In this document: piece after piece, positions 47,886-58,222 of the stretch
How positions within the stretch are numbered: the stretch's first letter is position 1
Layout: the number at the start of each line of letters is the position of its first letter
Assembly: GCA_031308135.1 (NCBI GenBank)
Contig: JAHLJT010004567.1
Coordinates: 130,564,971-130,628,970 of the forward strand
Length of the DNA stretch: 64,000 nucleotides
Reading direction: 5' to 3'
From: Acheta domesticus
Taxonomy: Eukaryota; Arthropoda; Insecta; Orthoptera; Gryllidae
Notes under the pieces: generated by a model
Told to the model about the DNA's origin: nothing
The model's database searches: none
What the model saw: only the letters and a program-made list of their open reading frames with translations
Position numbers and translations under genes: made by a program

Positions 47886-49440
47886 CTACAATTTGTCAGG
47901 AATGTCCCTTCGCAGTAGCATCTTGATGGTGAGAGAGCTAGTAACAAAACTTACGTTGGTAGCACGAACTGCAGCTTGTAATAAAAGGAAACGTAAGTAG
48001 CGTACTCTCCACAAACATAACAGATGCTAGAAGTGTCTCCTTCACTTATTTCTCAGTCATCTGGTTGCTACCAACGTAAATGCAATTTTTATTAGGAAGC
48101 TTGGCTTGCTCCTGACTTGGGTCGGTGCGGAGAGAATTTCCTGGCCCGCTATATACTAGTATGTACAAGTTGTCTTGATATTCCACAGCGGGAACTGCAG
48201 TGAGAGGAAGACTGCCTACGTGACGGCTTAGAAGGGCGTACAAACTATTGGATGAGCTTATCGCTCCCAAGCGAGGCATGAGGAATATGATTATTTTGAA
48301 GGTACGAGATGGATGTTGGCAGTATTGTAAATTAGTACGTGCCGTTCCGAGTTGAACCTTAGTATCTCAATGGGCCGTGCAATTCAGCGCTGGGCAAAGA
48401 CTAGCGAGCTCGTACATCAAGAAAATTTGCGCGAGAAATAAATCAGGTCTTACACACGTGTGTATAGGGGTCCTTCAACTGCTAACCACATGCAGACCCA
48501 TGGATATTGCTATAATGAGTAAATTAAAACGATGCTGATGATGAGATGTATTTTGATGGAGAAGTAGTGGAATTAGAGGAAAGGGATACAGAAGAACACC
48601 AAGAAAACCTGTCGAGAGCTCTCTCTATTAAGTACAAATTCCACGCGAATTGACCTGGTATCTAAACTAAGCTCCAGCAGTGTAAGGCGTATGTGTTTGG
48701 TATTATGCCACAAGCCACACCCTCCTGAAACAGTAGAGCGTTGGGTCGACATGCCCGAATCCATGGAGAACGGGAAACTCGCGGAAAATGTGGATGAGGA
48801 GTTGGCTAAAAATTCGAAAGCAACGTAACAAAAATATAACAGAATACAATACACGCAATGCAAAGATGTAATTCATCGATATACTGAGCTGTTGATTTAA
48901 ATTGACACATCGAAGTATCTCCAGAAATAAGCATCACGAAAAACAATATTGGAATAGATAAATTGAAATAGATAGAATTGATAAAATAAAATCCCAACTT
49001 TTGATTTGAATCCTAAGCACAACTATTATTTTTGTCAGAAATATGTTTTCGATTCATCGCCGATGGCTCAGAATGATAAAAATTGAACCCATTTTGAATT
49101 TACGTTTATTTAGGAAATACCATTAATAATTGAAATTGTTCAAAGAAGGTTGGACGTTTAATTACGATGCGTACTTGAAGTATTACGTTATTTTTAAGAG
49201 CCTGTGTACAATATATTTTATCATGACTTGTGCAACTTCAACGAGAAGATAAATGAGCAATTAACTTTATTCTCAGGAACCCGTTTTTCAAAGGTGTTAA
49301 TTACTCCTAAACAAAGATTGTGGGATGAAGGGTTGATTTATAAATTCAGGAGTTCTTGGCCTTCCAATCTTTGCAGTCCATTGATCACCAATTGGATTTT
49401 AATTCTGTAATTGACTGTTTGATCTGTTAAAGCTCTGGCT
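47886..49440. other. No gene seen
   Basis: Intronic DNA of ordinary composition; the short frames present have no motifs. Confidence 0.45.
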
Positions 49441-49448
49441 TGTCAAGG

Positions 49449-49585
49449 GTCGAGCGAGAGATGAAGATCTCTTCTGTGGACCAAAGCTTTTCTCTACCTT
49501 AATATCGCGTTTCCAAACCCTGAAAGCTTTCTTGTGAGTAAATCTTTGGTCTACAGAAGAGGTCTTCCTCTCTCGCCCGTGCCGA
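49449..49585. repeat. Imperfect hairpin with arms of about 45 nt
   Basis: The left arm has GCGAGAGATGAAGATCTCTT and TGTGGACCAAAGCTTTTCTC; the right arm has the complement of GGCGAGAGAGGAAGACCTCT and TGTAGACCAAAGATTTACTC. The loop is about 45 nt. It could be a very short MITE or a small-RNA precursor; the sequence alone does not decide. Confidence 0.6.
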
Positions 49586-49699
49586 GCTCATGCCAATGTA
49601 TGTAAAGTACATTGTCCACATGCGAACGGGCGTCCGTTAACGTGTCCTAATTAAGCATTCACTGTTTACGAGAAATAAAAATAATAAAAAATGTTTACG

Positions 49700-50715
49700 C
49701 ATTTTTAAAAAAATTCCCTTAAAGTCATTCAAAATTACACGAAAATACTCACATTTTCAAAAAGTTATACATAATATTATTTAAAAATCTAACTTTGAAG
49801 AATAGACTTCATTAATCTTATGCCTTTATCTGATCTTATTTCTTATCGAAACGAATCCATTGTGATGTCACAAGATTGGTGAACGAAAGCGAAATCAAAG
49901 GAGTGGTGGGAATGAGGGCATTCTGTTTTGTAGTTAAAATGAGAATGAAGGGGGTTAAAATGTATGGATCAAAAGTCGAAACTCTTCATGAAATTTGGAC
50001 ATGCGTAGTAAAGCATCAACTCGCCTTAAAGTTTGAGGTTATAGACACGACGCCATTCCGCTCGCAAGGCCTTGTTTTTGGTGACCTTGTTCTCAGTGAA
50101 GGGATCAGATTCCTTCAGGTTAATCTGTTACAATAACGATAAAGAGCCAAAATGTCTGTCTTCAATATTGCAGCTGATTGAGGCAGTCGAACATTTTTTA
50201 ATCGTTTGAAATTTTCAAAATTTTCAGGTATTAATGTAATTCGAACCTGAACCATTGTTATAAGCGTACATTTATCTATTTCAGAACAAATTAAAACAAG
50301 AACATGTGGAGCCATTTTTTAGAAAATGTTTAAAATGTCGTTGGAGCTGTGTGTAAAGAGCCCACAAAAATACACGCTTCAAATTCGCAGGGTTTTCAGT
50401 ACGGTCAAAATGATTGACGAATATCCATTTTGGGGGAAAATCCTGAAATTATTTAGGCATTAGTGTTATTTAACGACGGACGGGCAACTGTTTTGAGGAA
50501 AAAACAACAACAAACTTTTTCAGGAATCAGAAAACCATAAATCACTGATTCTTGCTACATTAATTATTCGAGAAATTGATTTACTAATTTAAGAGAAAAT
50601 CGCTTTTTCGAAGCCAGGGAATCGCAAGATACGTGCTTTACTGTCGAAAACTCGGCACGTTTTCCTGCAATCGCCATTCTTTCTCTATACTACGTATTCG
50701 AGAAAGTAAAAAATT
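49700..50715 (+). repeat. Repeat family U, copy 5
   Basis: Has the monomer-like TTACACGAAAATACTCACATT at the left, GAACCTGAACCATTGTTATA in the middle, ACTTTTTCAGGAATCAG at about 50513 and TACTGTCGAAAACTCGGCACG at about 50640, then CTATACTACGTATTCGAG. Same order as the other copies, more diverged. Confidence 0.55.
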
Positions 50716-51725
50716 ATGAAAAAATAATTATTTCTGAACATTATAAATAAAGACAAATAATGTGAATTGAGACAGGGGGTGGGTGAACGGGTTATTTTTA
50801 CAAATTTGCCCCAACCTTTCATAAAAGGCTTGGCTAGTGTCACAACATTCATCGTCTTTCAGCTTGAAACACGAAGAATATGTGAATATAGACATTTCAC
50901 TTGTTATTAATGTAAAAGATTTAAAGGCAAGTTTATGAAAAGTTGCCACGTTGCAAACCAGTACTGATATGATTGTAGTTACTGAAATTATTTGTGTTCA
51001 AACCAACGATAATCACTGATCAAAGGCAAAGACGTGATAATTTTCTGTAAACTCTTTACGCCCCAATCTGTTATCTTCAGACCTCTCCCCTCCTCGAATT
51101 AGGGATGAGACAAAGGCTGCAGCAACTAAGCATTCGCGCGGCAGTGCAAAGAATGTGCGTGGCTTGTCGCGATATCCTGGCGACTGAGCATGGAAATGTG
51201 TTGTGACCTGTGAAGCGAATGTGGTCATCATCAGGGCGGCAATGTTTTATTGCAACTATACGTGAATTGACTGAAGAGGATTTAACGGCAATTTTACGAT
51301 TTCAGGAAGCACGGCAAAGGCTTTGGAAATGTTCACCACTGCAGAAATGGAACTGATATGCAAAATATGTAAGTACAACTAATTTAAATTATTGGATTTG
51401 AGATGTAGATACTGGAATATATCTAAATTTGAAACAGTAACCTGAAGGCTGGAAACAGTTGTGAATTAAAAAGCAAAACTGGAAAGTTTAACTATTGTTT
51501 TACAGTGATGGTAGATTTACAGTTTAGTGAATTTATTTTCTTCTTTTATTAAATGATAAGTGTACGTGCAATAATTTTTTAAGCGATTGCAATCTACTGA
51601 ATCAATTCCCAGGCGCATTCAGCCTCCCTACAGATATCTGCAATAAGGTAGCATAATTGCTGAATCATATCTCTGACAATTGGTTTAGTATTTCATTAAG
51701 AATTTGATACGTATAGTGCTTATTT
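50716..51725. other. No gene seen
   Basis: Ordinary intronic sequence without supported features. Confidence 0.45.
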
Positions 51726-51730
51726 GTTAG

Positions 51731-52345
51731 AGACCTTACAGGCGTTGGACAAAATAATATGAATACCATGCAATATTGCACATCTTTTTTCATGTTGGCG
51801 CTACCGCGGACATGTAAACTCTGCGATGCAGCTGCATTGCACACTTATGCAATTCAACTGCCTTTAGTGCCACCTTTTGAAGATTATACTGCAGTGTATT
51901 ATAGGCTTTGGTATGCGAGGGTGAACATAAGCGATTGATGAGTGTGTGAATCTTTCGGACTTCGAAAGAGTTTGTGCACGGTTAGCGGGAGCATCGGATG
52001 AAAACAGCTGAACTGTGAATCGTTCCACGAGTGTCCACGGTAATGACAGCATACACAAAAGATGGTAAAACATCATCGACGATGAGGAATAATGGGCAAA
52101 AGGCGAAGTTAACTGACAGTTAATAGTTTACTTAACAGACAGTTGATAGTTGACAGATGACTAACGAAGATCGACGAACATTAAAAAGAATTGCGGTCAG
52201 ATAACTTGGAACTCTCGCGGCAAAAGTGACTGCGGAACTCAACACTCACGTGAGTAATACTGTCTCGACAAAAGCAGGACGTCAGTTAGCTTCACAAAGC
52301 TACATTAATGGAAGGGCTGTAATTGCGAAATATTTCATAATGGAA
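51731..52345 (+). pseudogene. Tc1-like transposase remnant
   Basis: After a start resembling a Tc1 terminal sequence (GGCGTTGGACAAAATAATAT), the frames give LSDFERVCARLAGASDEKTA, then STVMTAYTKDGKTSSTMRNN and TLKRIAVR, then TAELNTHVSNTVSTKAGRQL. These are the two helix-turn-helix units of Tc1-type transposases in order. Several frame changes and stops break it and the catalytic domain is missing. Confidence 0.75.
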
Positions 52346-53380
52346 GCCGCACGTCTTACTGCAGTCTTATTTGGAATTCCGCACTTCTATCTCTTGCCTT
52401 CTAATCCAGTTCGGAAAAACAATGAGTTTCTAAACTCTGTGAAGCATTTACAGATTTCTCTATACAAATAAAGGCCTAAATGATCAGTGAGAAAAACAGA
52501 ATAGAGTTCTTATATCGGTCTCCAGGGAACATGAAAGAAACGAGAATGATTCTAGAAAGGAAAAGACACCTGCGCTGTAAAAAAAATTCAGAAAGCAAGA
52601 AGCATGAAAGATAACGCGGAAAGCATTTTATTTAATGAAACAAACTGCAAGAAAAGACAAAAGATTGACACACCTGTGGACTCTGTACGATGGATCACTG
52701 GACACTGGTACCTCTAGATCCATTCTCAGGAGAAGGAGATGCGTAGAAACATCGAGAGTTTGTGTTAATATTATACAGAAGAATACATTTGTGCATGGGA
52801 AATGTGTCGTTTGAGTAATATGAACTCTTCCCTGAACCCGACGCTCGATTCATCGAACAACTCGTGCGTTATGTTATTGTGTTCAACACTGCGAGCATAA
52901 TTTATTCCTTCTTCATTGCTAATAATTTTAAACAAAGATAGCTATTAAAAACCGATTCAGATGACAAGATTCCTAATAGTTTTGTGTAATTTTTATTTTT
53001 CAAATTTTGACTCTATTTACACGACTTTTCCAGAGTAGAAACACCGTGGCAAGGATCTGAACCTTTCATGGCACAAGTTGGGATTGATAACGGCTGCGAC
53101 ACCAGAAAACTTGAAAAAGCTTACTTATTAGGAAAGGTCGCCTTTTTGTGTTATTATTTGAATTAATATTTAAAAACTGTTAACGGAAACATAAAAGTTG
53201 GGACTTCATATGAAAGTACAAGAATATTTCTTAAAAAAAAGAATCTTGCTTCTATGTTTATTGCTTTAGAAGATATGACCATTCAAATATACTCCAAAAC
53301 CTTACGACCTGTGGGGCAAAAAGTACTGAGATTGCGACCTGAATGTGTTATAGTAAAGCTAGAATTGGCCTTTGCTTAAT
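52346..53380. other. No gene seen
   Basis: AT-rich sequence up to the target duplication of the Penelope-like element. Confidence 0.45.
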
Positions 53381-53393
53381 GGTAAAGATTTTA
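53381..53393. repeat. Left target duplication of the Penelope-like element
   Basis: GGTAAAGATTTTA, identical to 57123-57135. Confidence 0.8.
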
Positions 53394-53765
53394 TTGAAAT
53401 TGATGTAAATTCTCCTGTTGATCTGATATAATTGTAGGCGTTGATGGTACGAATAAAGATATGTATTTGACCATATAGGATCAATCAAAATTGATTACAG
53501 GAATTAAACTTCTTTTAAAAAACATTTATTATTGGCTCAACGTTTCGCATGCTTTGTACATGCCTTGTCAAGAGCAATTATGGCAACGGTTAACAATGTT
53601 AAATAAATTAATATAAAACAATAGAATTTACAATTTTTAAGTTAAATATTTACAATACTGTTACATCCACAAAACCCTGAAGGTTTGTCAAAACAATATT
53701 TACATTATGCAATTGATGAGAGTAGTACATTTAGATATGTTAAGGAATAAACATTTCAAACATGT
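53394..53765 (-). repeat. Terminal-repeat unit of the Penelope-like element, left
   Basis: Nearly identical and in the same direction as 56269-56640; the reverse complement recurs at about 56780-57122. Confidence 0.85.
53534..53575 (-). ncRNA. Hammerhead-ribozyme-like motif, degenerate
   Basis: On the minus strand CTTGACAAG precedes a stem GCATG...CATGC and the invariant-looking GAAAC. Penelope-like terminal repeats are known to carry hammerhead motifs. Here the CUGANGA core reads UUGACAA, with two unusual bases, so activity is doubtful. Copies at 56408-56449 (minus) and 56980-57021 (plus). Confidence 0.45.
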
Positions 53766-53775
53766 AGGATTGGCA

Positions 53776-53802
53776 AAAAAAAAAAAAAAAAAAAAAAAAA
53801 AA
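53776..53802. repeat. A/T homopolymer in the 3' region of the Penelope-like element
   Basis: About 27 A on the plus strand. The inverted right copy has a T run at the same place (about 56756-56779), so the tract belongs to the element. Confidence 0.9.
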
Positions 53803-53913
53803 CACAATTATGGAAGTTGGTGCAGCATTAACATTTTATAAATTTGGTTCAGCTTCTGTATGTCACTTTTGTGTTCATCGTATCATTCATTATTATATAC
53901 AACATTTCAGCGA

Positions 53914-54394
53914 TTAGCCTTTTGATGTTTGTTTTTCATAATGTAAAATTTTGACTTTGTCAAATGCAATAGAATGGTTAAGTTCCGTCCTATGCTTGGT
54001 TAAAGATGTATGCAAATCCGCGTCTTTGTTAATGTCGTATTTATGCTGGTATATCCGTCTGCTAATATATTGCTTAGTCTCCCCAATATACACCTGCTGA
54101 CAATCATTGCAAGGAATGGAGTATACAACATTTGATTTATCTCCTAGTCTAGGTTTATCCTTCTGCTTGTCATAAAGATGGCTAGTTTTATTTAGATTGT
54201 AAAATACAATGTCTAAATTGTATTTTCTGAAATAGGCTTTTATTTTATCATTGACAGGTTCATAAAATGGTAAGGGTATTCGTAAATTTGTATTGCTGGT
54301 AATTGTTTTGGATTTGTGTGTTAATCTTTTTGAATATATTTATTAATAAAGAATGATGGGTAGAGATTGTTTTTCAGGATATTTTCGACTATCT
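53914..54394 (-). pseudogene. GIY-YIG endonuclease part of the Penelope-like element, out of frame
   Basis: From about 54325 the frame gives KAYFRKYNLDIVFYN, then VVYSIPCNDCQQVYIGETK, ISRRIYQHK, LTKHRTELNHSIAFDKVKIL and a stop at 53914. The cysteine pair in IPCNDC, the YIGET box, the RRIxQH arginine and the HSIAFD segment fit the Penelope-type GIY-YIG nuclease. It is separated from the polymerase by two probable single-base losses, in A runs at about 54398-54403 and 54327-54331. With those shifts it would be the C-terminal domain of the same protein, about 770 residues in all. Confidence 0.8.
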
Positions 54395-56230
54395 TTAGAT
54401 TTTGTTGTGAAATTCAGGATTAGCTAAATTTAGAGCGGAATCTACAAGATTGTAAACCATGGCTATTTTTTGATTCTTAGAATGCTTGGATAGATAATTT
54501 AAAACTCTTCCTGAAAAGGTTGGCTTTTGATACCAGTCTGTTATAATTTTATTTTGTTTAACAATTAATTTAAGATTTAAAAAACTAATTTCTCTTTTTT
54601 CGTTCTCAAATTCTGTGGTAAAGATTAACCTGGGGTGGAATTTGTTATGTATATCGACCAAAGTGTCGACATTGGATTGATGTAAACAAGTAATCAAGTC
54701 ATCCATGTACCTGTAATAAAATAAGACATGGAATTGAATTTGGGAGAAGCAGAAGACCTCTATTTGTTCCATGATTAGATTGGCAAGTACAGAGGAAACA
54801 GGAGACCCCATTGCTAATCCAAAGGTTTGAAGGTAAATTTTTTTGTTAAAAGAAAATGCGTTGTTATTTAAAATGGCTCTTAAACCTATTAAGAATTGAT
54901 CTAAGGATATGGGGGTGTATTTACTAATGTCAGACCAATGTTCTTTAATAATATTATCAAATAATTCAATTGGGATGTTGGTATATAAAGACTTAACATC
55001 CAAAGAGCAGAGGATATATCCAGGTGGAATGGATATAGAATCAATGCATTTTTTAAATTGCAGAGCATTACTAACATGACTCGACTTTTTTCCTGTAATG
55101 TGGCTTAAAATTTGATGGTAGAATTTGGCTAATCTGTAAGTAGGGCTATTAATACCTGCTACAATAGGTCTCATAGATAAAGGTTGCTTATGGATCTTAG
55201 GTAAAGTATATAATTTTGGGATGACACCATTGTGACATATGAGAGAATTTTTTTCATTTATAGAGATGTATTGTTTTTTGTGCCAATCATTAATTAAGAA
55301 ATTAATGTTGTTCTGTAAAGATTTGGTATTATCTTTAGGGATATTTTTATAGGTGTTAGTATCATCCAATAGTTTAAAACTGTTATTAATATAATCTTGC
55401 TTATCCATGATAACTGTAACAGCTCCTTTATCAGCTGTTGTGAGGAATAAATTTTTGTTATATTTAAGGAAATGTTTGGTTTTCTTATAAATGTTGATTA
55501 TAAATTTGTCTAAACCATTGGATTTTTGATTTTTTAAAGAGTTATATAGAACATTGCAGATTTGATTCCTTAACTTATCTCTTTGATTATTATGCAAAAA
55601 TTGTAGATTATTTTCCACATCACATATGTAATTGACAATTGGAATATTCTTTTTCACTTGAGGTAAACCAAATTTAGGTCCTAAACTTAAAAACTTTTGT
55701 ACATCTAAATCAATAGGCACATCAGTTAAATTTAAAATCCACTTGCTATGGTCAAAGTTGAATAATTGTTCTTCGAAGCTTAACTGTTCTTGCACCAATA
55801 TAGTAATTTTGTTAATATATTTATTCTGTAGTAGCTTGGTTAACTTTTTACTTCTGTTATTCAGAAGGTAAATAATATTTCGAAGATCTTGGTCGTCTAT
55901 TATACTTTTTATATATCGTTTTAGTTTACTAAAAGTTTGATTAAGATTTCGTATGCTGTAGTATAGGTCATCAATTTCCAATCTGAGAATTCGATCTTTT
56001 ATAGAAGTTATTATATTATAAAATTTTTCTCTATATTTTGAATTATCGAATGTAAAATCTTTACATATATTTATTAAATGTTTTGGTAGAACCCCTATTT
56101 TTTTACATGAACATAAAAACACTTTTTTGTTGAGAGACTGTATTATCTTCTTTTTAATGTTCAATAATTTGGCAATGCAACCATAAACCGCTGATCCATA
56201 CCTTGTTTTAATTAGTTTGAAAAATCCCAT
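54395..56230 (-). CDS. Penelope-like reverse transcriptase
   Basis: A 611-residue frame. LSLGPKFGLP (181-190) is the box seen upstream of the polymerase in this class. Polymerase motifs follow: TADKGAVTVIMDKQDY (265-280), LPKIHK with MRPIV (343-356), motif A LDVKSLYTNIP (410-420), motif B MGSPVSSVLANL (474-485) and motif C YYRYMDDL (505-512). FLNLKL further on is also typical. All catalytic aspartates are present, so this part is intact. The protein is rich in K, N and I, matching its AT-rich DNA. The frame stops just after NPEFHNKI, before the endonuclease; see the next entry. The first methionine is used as start; an earlier start was not seen. Confidence 0.92.
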   Translation of the reverse strand: MGFFKLIKTRYGSAVYGCIAKLLNIKKKIIQSLNKKVFLCSCKKIGVLPKHLINICKDFTFDNSKYREKFYNIITSIKDRILRLEIDDLYYSIRNLNQTFSKLKRYIKSIIDDQDLRNIIYLLNNRSKKLTKLLQNKYINKITILVQEQLSFEEQLFNFDHSKWILNLTDVPIDLDVQKFLSLGPKFGLPQVKKNIPIVNYICDVENNLQFLHNNQRDKLRNQICNVLYNSLKNQKSNGLDKFIINIYKKTKHFLKYNKNLFLTTADKGAVTVIMDKQDYINNSFKLLDDTNTYKNIPKDNTKSLQNNINFLINDWHKKQYISINEKNSLICHNGVIPKLYTLPKIHKQPLSMRPIVAGINSPTYRLAKFYHQILSHITGKKSSHVSNALQFKKCIDSISIPPGYILCSLDVKSLYTNIPIELFDNIIKEHWSDISKYTPISLDQFLIGLRAILNNNAFSFNKKIYLQTFGLAMGSPVSSVLANLIMEQIEVFCFSQIQFHVLFYYRYMDDLITCLHQSNVDTLVDIHNKFHPRLIFTTEFENEKREISFLNLKLIVKQNKIITDWYQKPTFSGRVLNYLSKHSKNQKIAMVYNLVDSALNLANPEFHNKI

Positions 56231-56268
56231 CTTGCAGGTTCTTCAAAGTTTAAGGTCAGTGATGATAT

Positions 56269-56640
56269 TGAAATTGATGTAAATTCTCCTGTTGATCCTG
56301 ATATAATTGTAGGCGTTGATGGTACGAATAAAGATATGTATTTGACCATATAGGATCAATCAAATTGATTACAGGAATTAAACTTCTTTTAAAAAACATT
56401 TATTATTGGCTCAACGTTTCGCATGCTTTGTACATGCCTTGTCAAGAGCAATTATGGCAACGGTTAACAATGTTAAATAAATTAATATAAAACAATAGAA
56501 TTTACAATTTTTAAGTTAAATATTTACAATACTGTTACATCCACAAAACCCTGAAGGTTTGTCAAAACAAATATTTACATTATGCAATTGATGAGAGTAG
56601 CACATTTAGATATGTTATGAAAAACAAACATAAAAAAGGC
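56269..56640 (-). repeat. Terminal-repeat unit, upstream of the reverse transcriptase
   Basis: Begins TTGAAATTGATGTAAATTCT as the left unit does and differs from it by a few bases. Probably carries the element's promoter. Confidence 0.85.
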
Positions 56641-57122
56641 TAATCGCTGAAATGTTGTATATAATAATGAATGATACGATGAACACAAAAGTGACATACA
56701 GAAGCTGAACCAAATTTATAAAATGTTAATGCTGCACCAACTTCCATAATTGTGTTTTTTTTTTTTTTTTTTTTTTTTTGCCAATCCTACATGTTTGAAA
56801 TGTTTATTCCTTAACATATCTAAATGTGCTACTCTCATCAATTGCATAATGTAAATATTTGTTTTGACAAACCTTCAGGGTTTTGTGGATGTAACAGTAT
56901 TGTAAATATTTAACTTAAAAATTGTAAATTCTATTGTTTTATATTAATTTATTTAACATTGTTAACCGTTGCCATAATTGCTCTTGACAAGGCATGTACA
57001 AAGCATGCGAAACGTTGAGCCAATAATAAATGTTTTTTAAAAGAAGTTTAATTCCTGTAATCAATTTTGATTGATCCTATATGGTCAAATACATATCTTT
57101 ATTCGTACCATCAACGCCTACA
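56641..57122 (+). repeat. Inverted 5'-truncated Penelope-like piece
   Basis: Plus-strand copy of the end of the endonuclease frame (AAAGGCTAATCGCTG), 3' region, T tract and terminal unit. It is joined head to head to the minus-strand unit near 56620-56640. Confidence 0.85.
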
Positions 57123-57135
57123 GGTAAAGATTTTA
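57123..57135. repeat. Right target duplication of the Penelope-like element
   Basis: GGTAAAGATTTTA, identical to 53381-53393. Confidence 0.8.
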
Positions 57136-58035
57136 GTTTTTGGTGTCGTTAGGCTAACGCCGAAATTAAAGATGTCCCAGAGGTCAGTGAGTATGCGCGG
57201 CGATTGTAAAGCTCTATGTGCTGCGAAAAGTCGACTACCGCCCGAGACTACCAGCCCAGCGCGCGGAGTACGACCTGGAACTGCGCGTACCACCTTTGTG
57301 AATCTGAAGCCACCGATCGATCAGCTGTCGGATGCCGTCGGTTATCATTGGTTGTCGTCGCTTATCGTCGGTTGCGTGTTGCCCGGCGTTAGGTGAAGTC
57401 GGTCTCCCGCTCGTAGCGTTCTCAATTGATTGTGGAGATCCAGAAGTCTTTCGAAGCCGTTGAACTACCCTTTCCAACATCACGTTCACCGCTCACATTC
57501 AAGTACACACGTATTAAAATTAGCAGATCATGAACAGCGTTGAAGCCACGCAGCTCCAAAAGAAGTTAAAACAATTGTCATGGAGAGGGAGATTTGGAAA
57601 GAGCTGGTAAAGTTAAACACTTTTATGGAAAACAAGAAAATAGTAATTATTACAAGATTTTGCCATTAAAATCCTGATTTTATTTTACAAATATGATTTG
57701 AAATGTATAATAAAGGCTCGTAACACTTACACATAGACAAATTAAGAAAATAAATGATTAATATGTTTCAAGAAGTTTATTTGGTTATAATGATCTCTGA
57801 ATGATGAAACTAAAATAAGAGAGAGTAAATTATATTACGTACGACTTCAATAAAGTCTTCCTTGTTCTCATCCTGTAGAAGCCAGTGAAAAATAACCGTA
57901 CGCATTCGCCGAGAGGGAAATACAATTTCTTAAATGTCACATTCAGAAAATAAACATTGCCAAGAAACCCACGCCCAACGTCATGAATGGCAGAACTTGA
58001 AAAAGAATCTGTGGACGCGTTCATTCAACAAGTTG
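57136..58035. other. No gene seen; GC-richer at 57170-57430
   Basis: A CpG-rich patch follows the Penelope-like element, with GTCGGTTATCATTGGTTGTC-like short repeats of GTCGGTT/GTCGCTT. No supported exon. Confidence 0.45.
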
Positions 58036-58038
58036 CAA

Positions 58039-58222
58039 GTTATCTAGGATATGTGGACGAACCGCTTCTCTGTCGGGGGAGGGGGGCTGAAGTTCCGAAA
58101 AACGTATTATGGCCTTCCTCAGAGCGTACTACATAACAGTGCACCCTGAGGAAGGCCACAATACGGAAACGTCAGCCACCACGACAGAGACGTGGCTCGT
58201 CCTTGATAGCCTAGGTAATACC
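58039..58222. repeat. Long hairpin with CTGAGGA...GAAAC words
   Basis: Two arms of about 80 nt, pairing from TATCTAGGATATGTGGACGA at the left to TCGTCCTTGATAGCCTAGGTA at the right, with a loop of about 10 nt. Both arms contain GGCCTTCCTCAG or its complement. On the plus strand CCTGAGGAAGGCC is followed by GGAAACGTC, the words of a hammerhead core, though stem II is poor. Confidence 0.65.

Larger units (their letters stand above)
53394..57122 (-). mobile_element. Penelope-like retroelement with repeated termini
   Basis: A 3.7-kb insertion bounded by an exact 13-bp duplication. On the minus strand it has a terminal-repeat unit (56269-56640), a reverse transcriptase frame, a GIY-YIG endonuclease region, a 3' region with a T tract, and a second terminal-repeat unit (53394 to about 53765) in direct orientation. 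On the right, 56641-57122 is a plus-strand copy of the 3' end and terminal unit, so two partial units meet head to head. Direct terminal repeats plus inverted extra pieces are known for Penelope-like elements. The body is very AT-rich. The enzymes would copy the RNA and cut the target. Confidence 0.9.
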
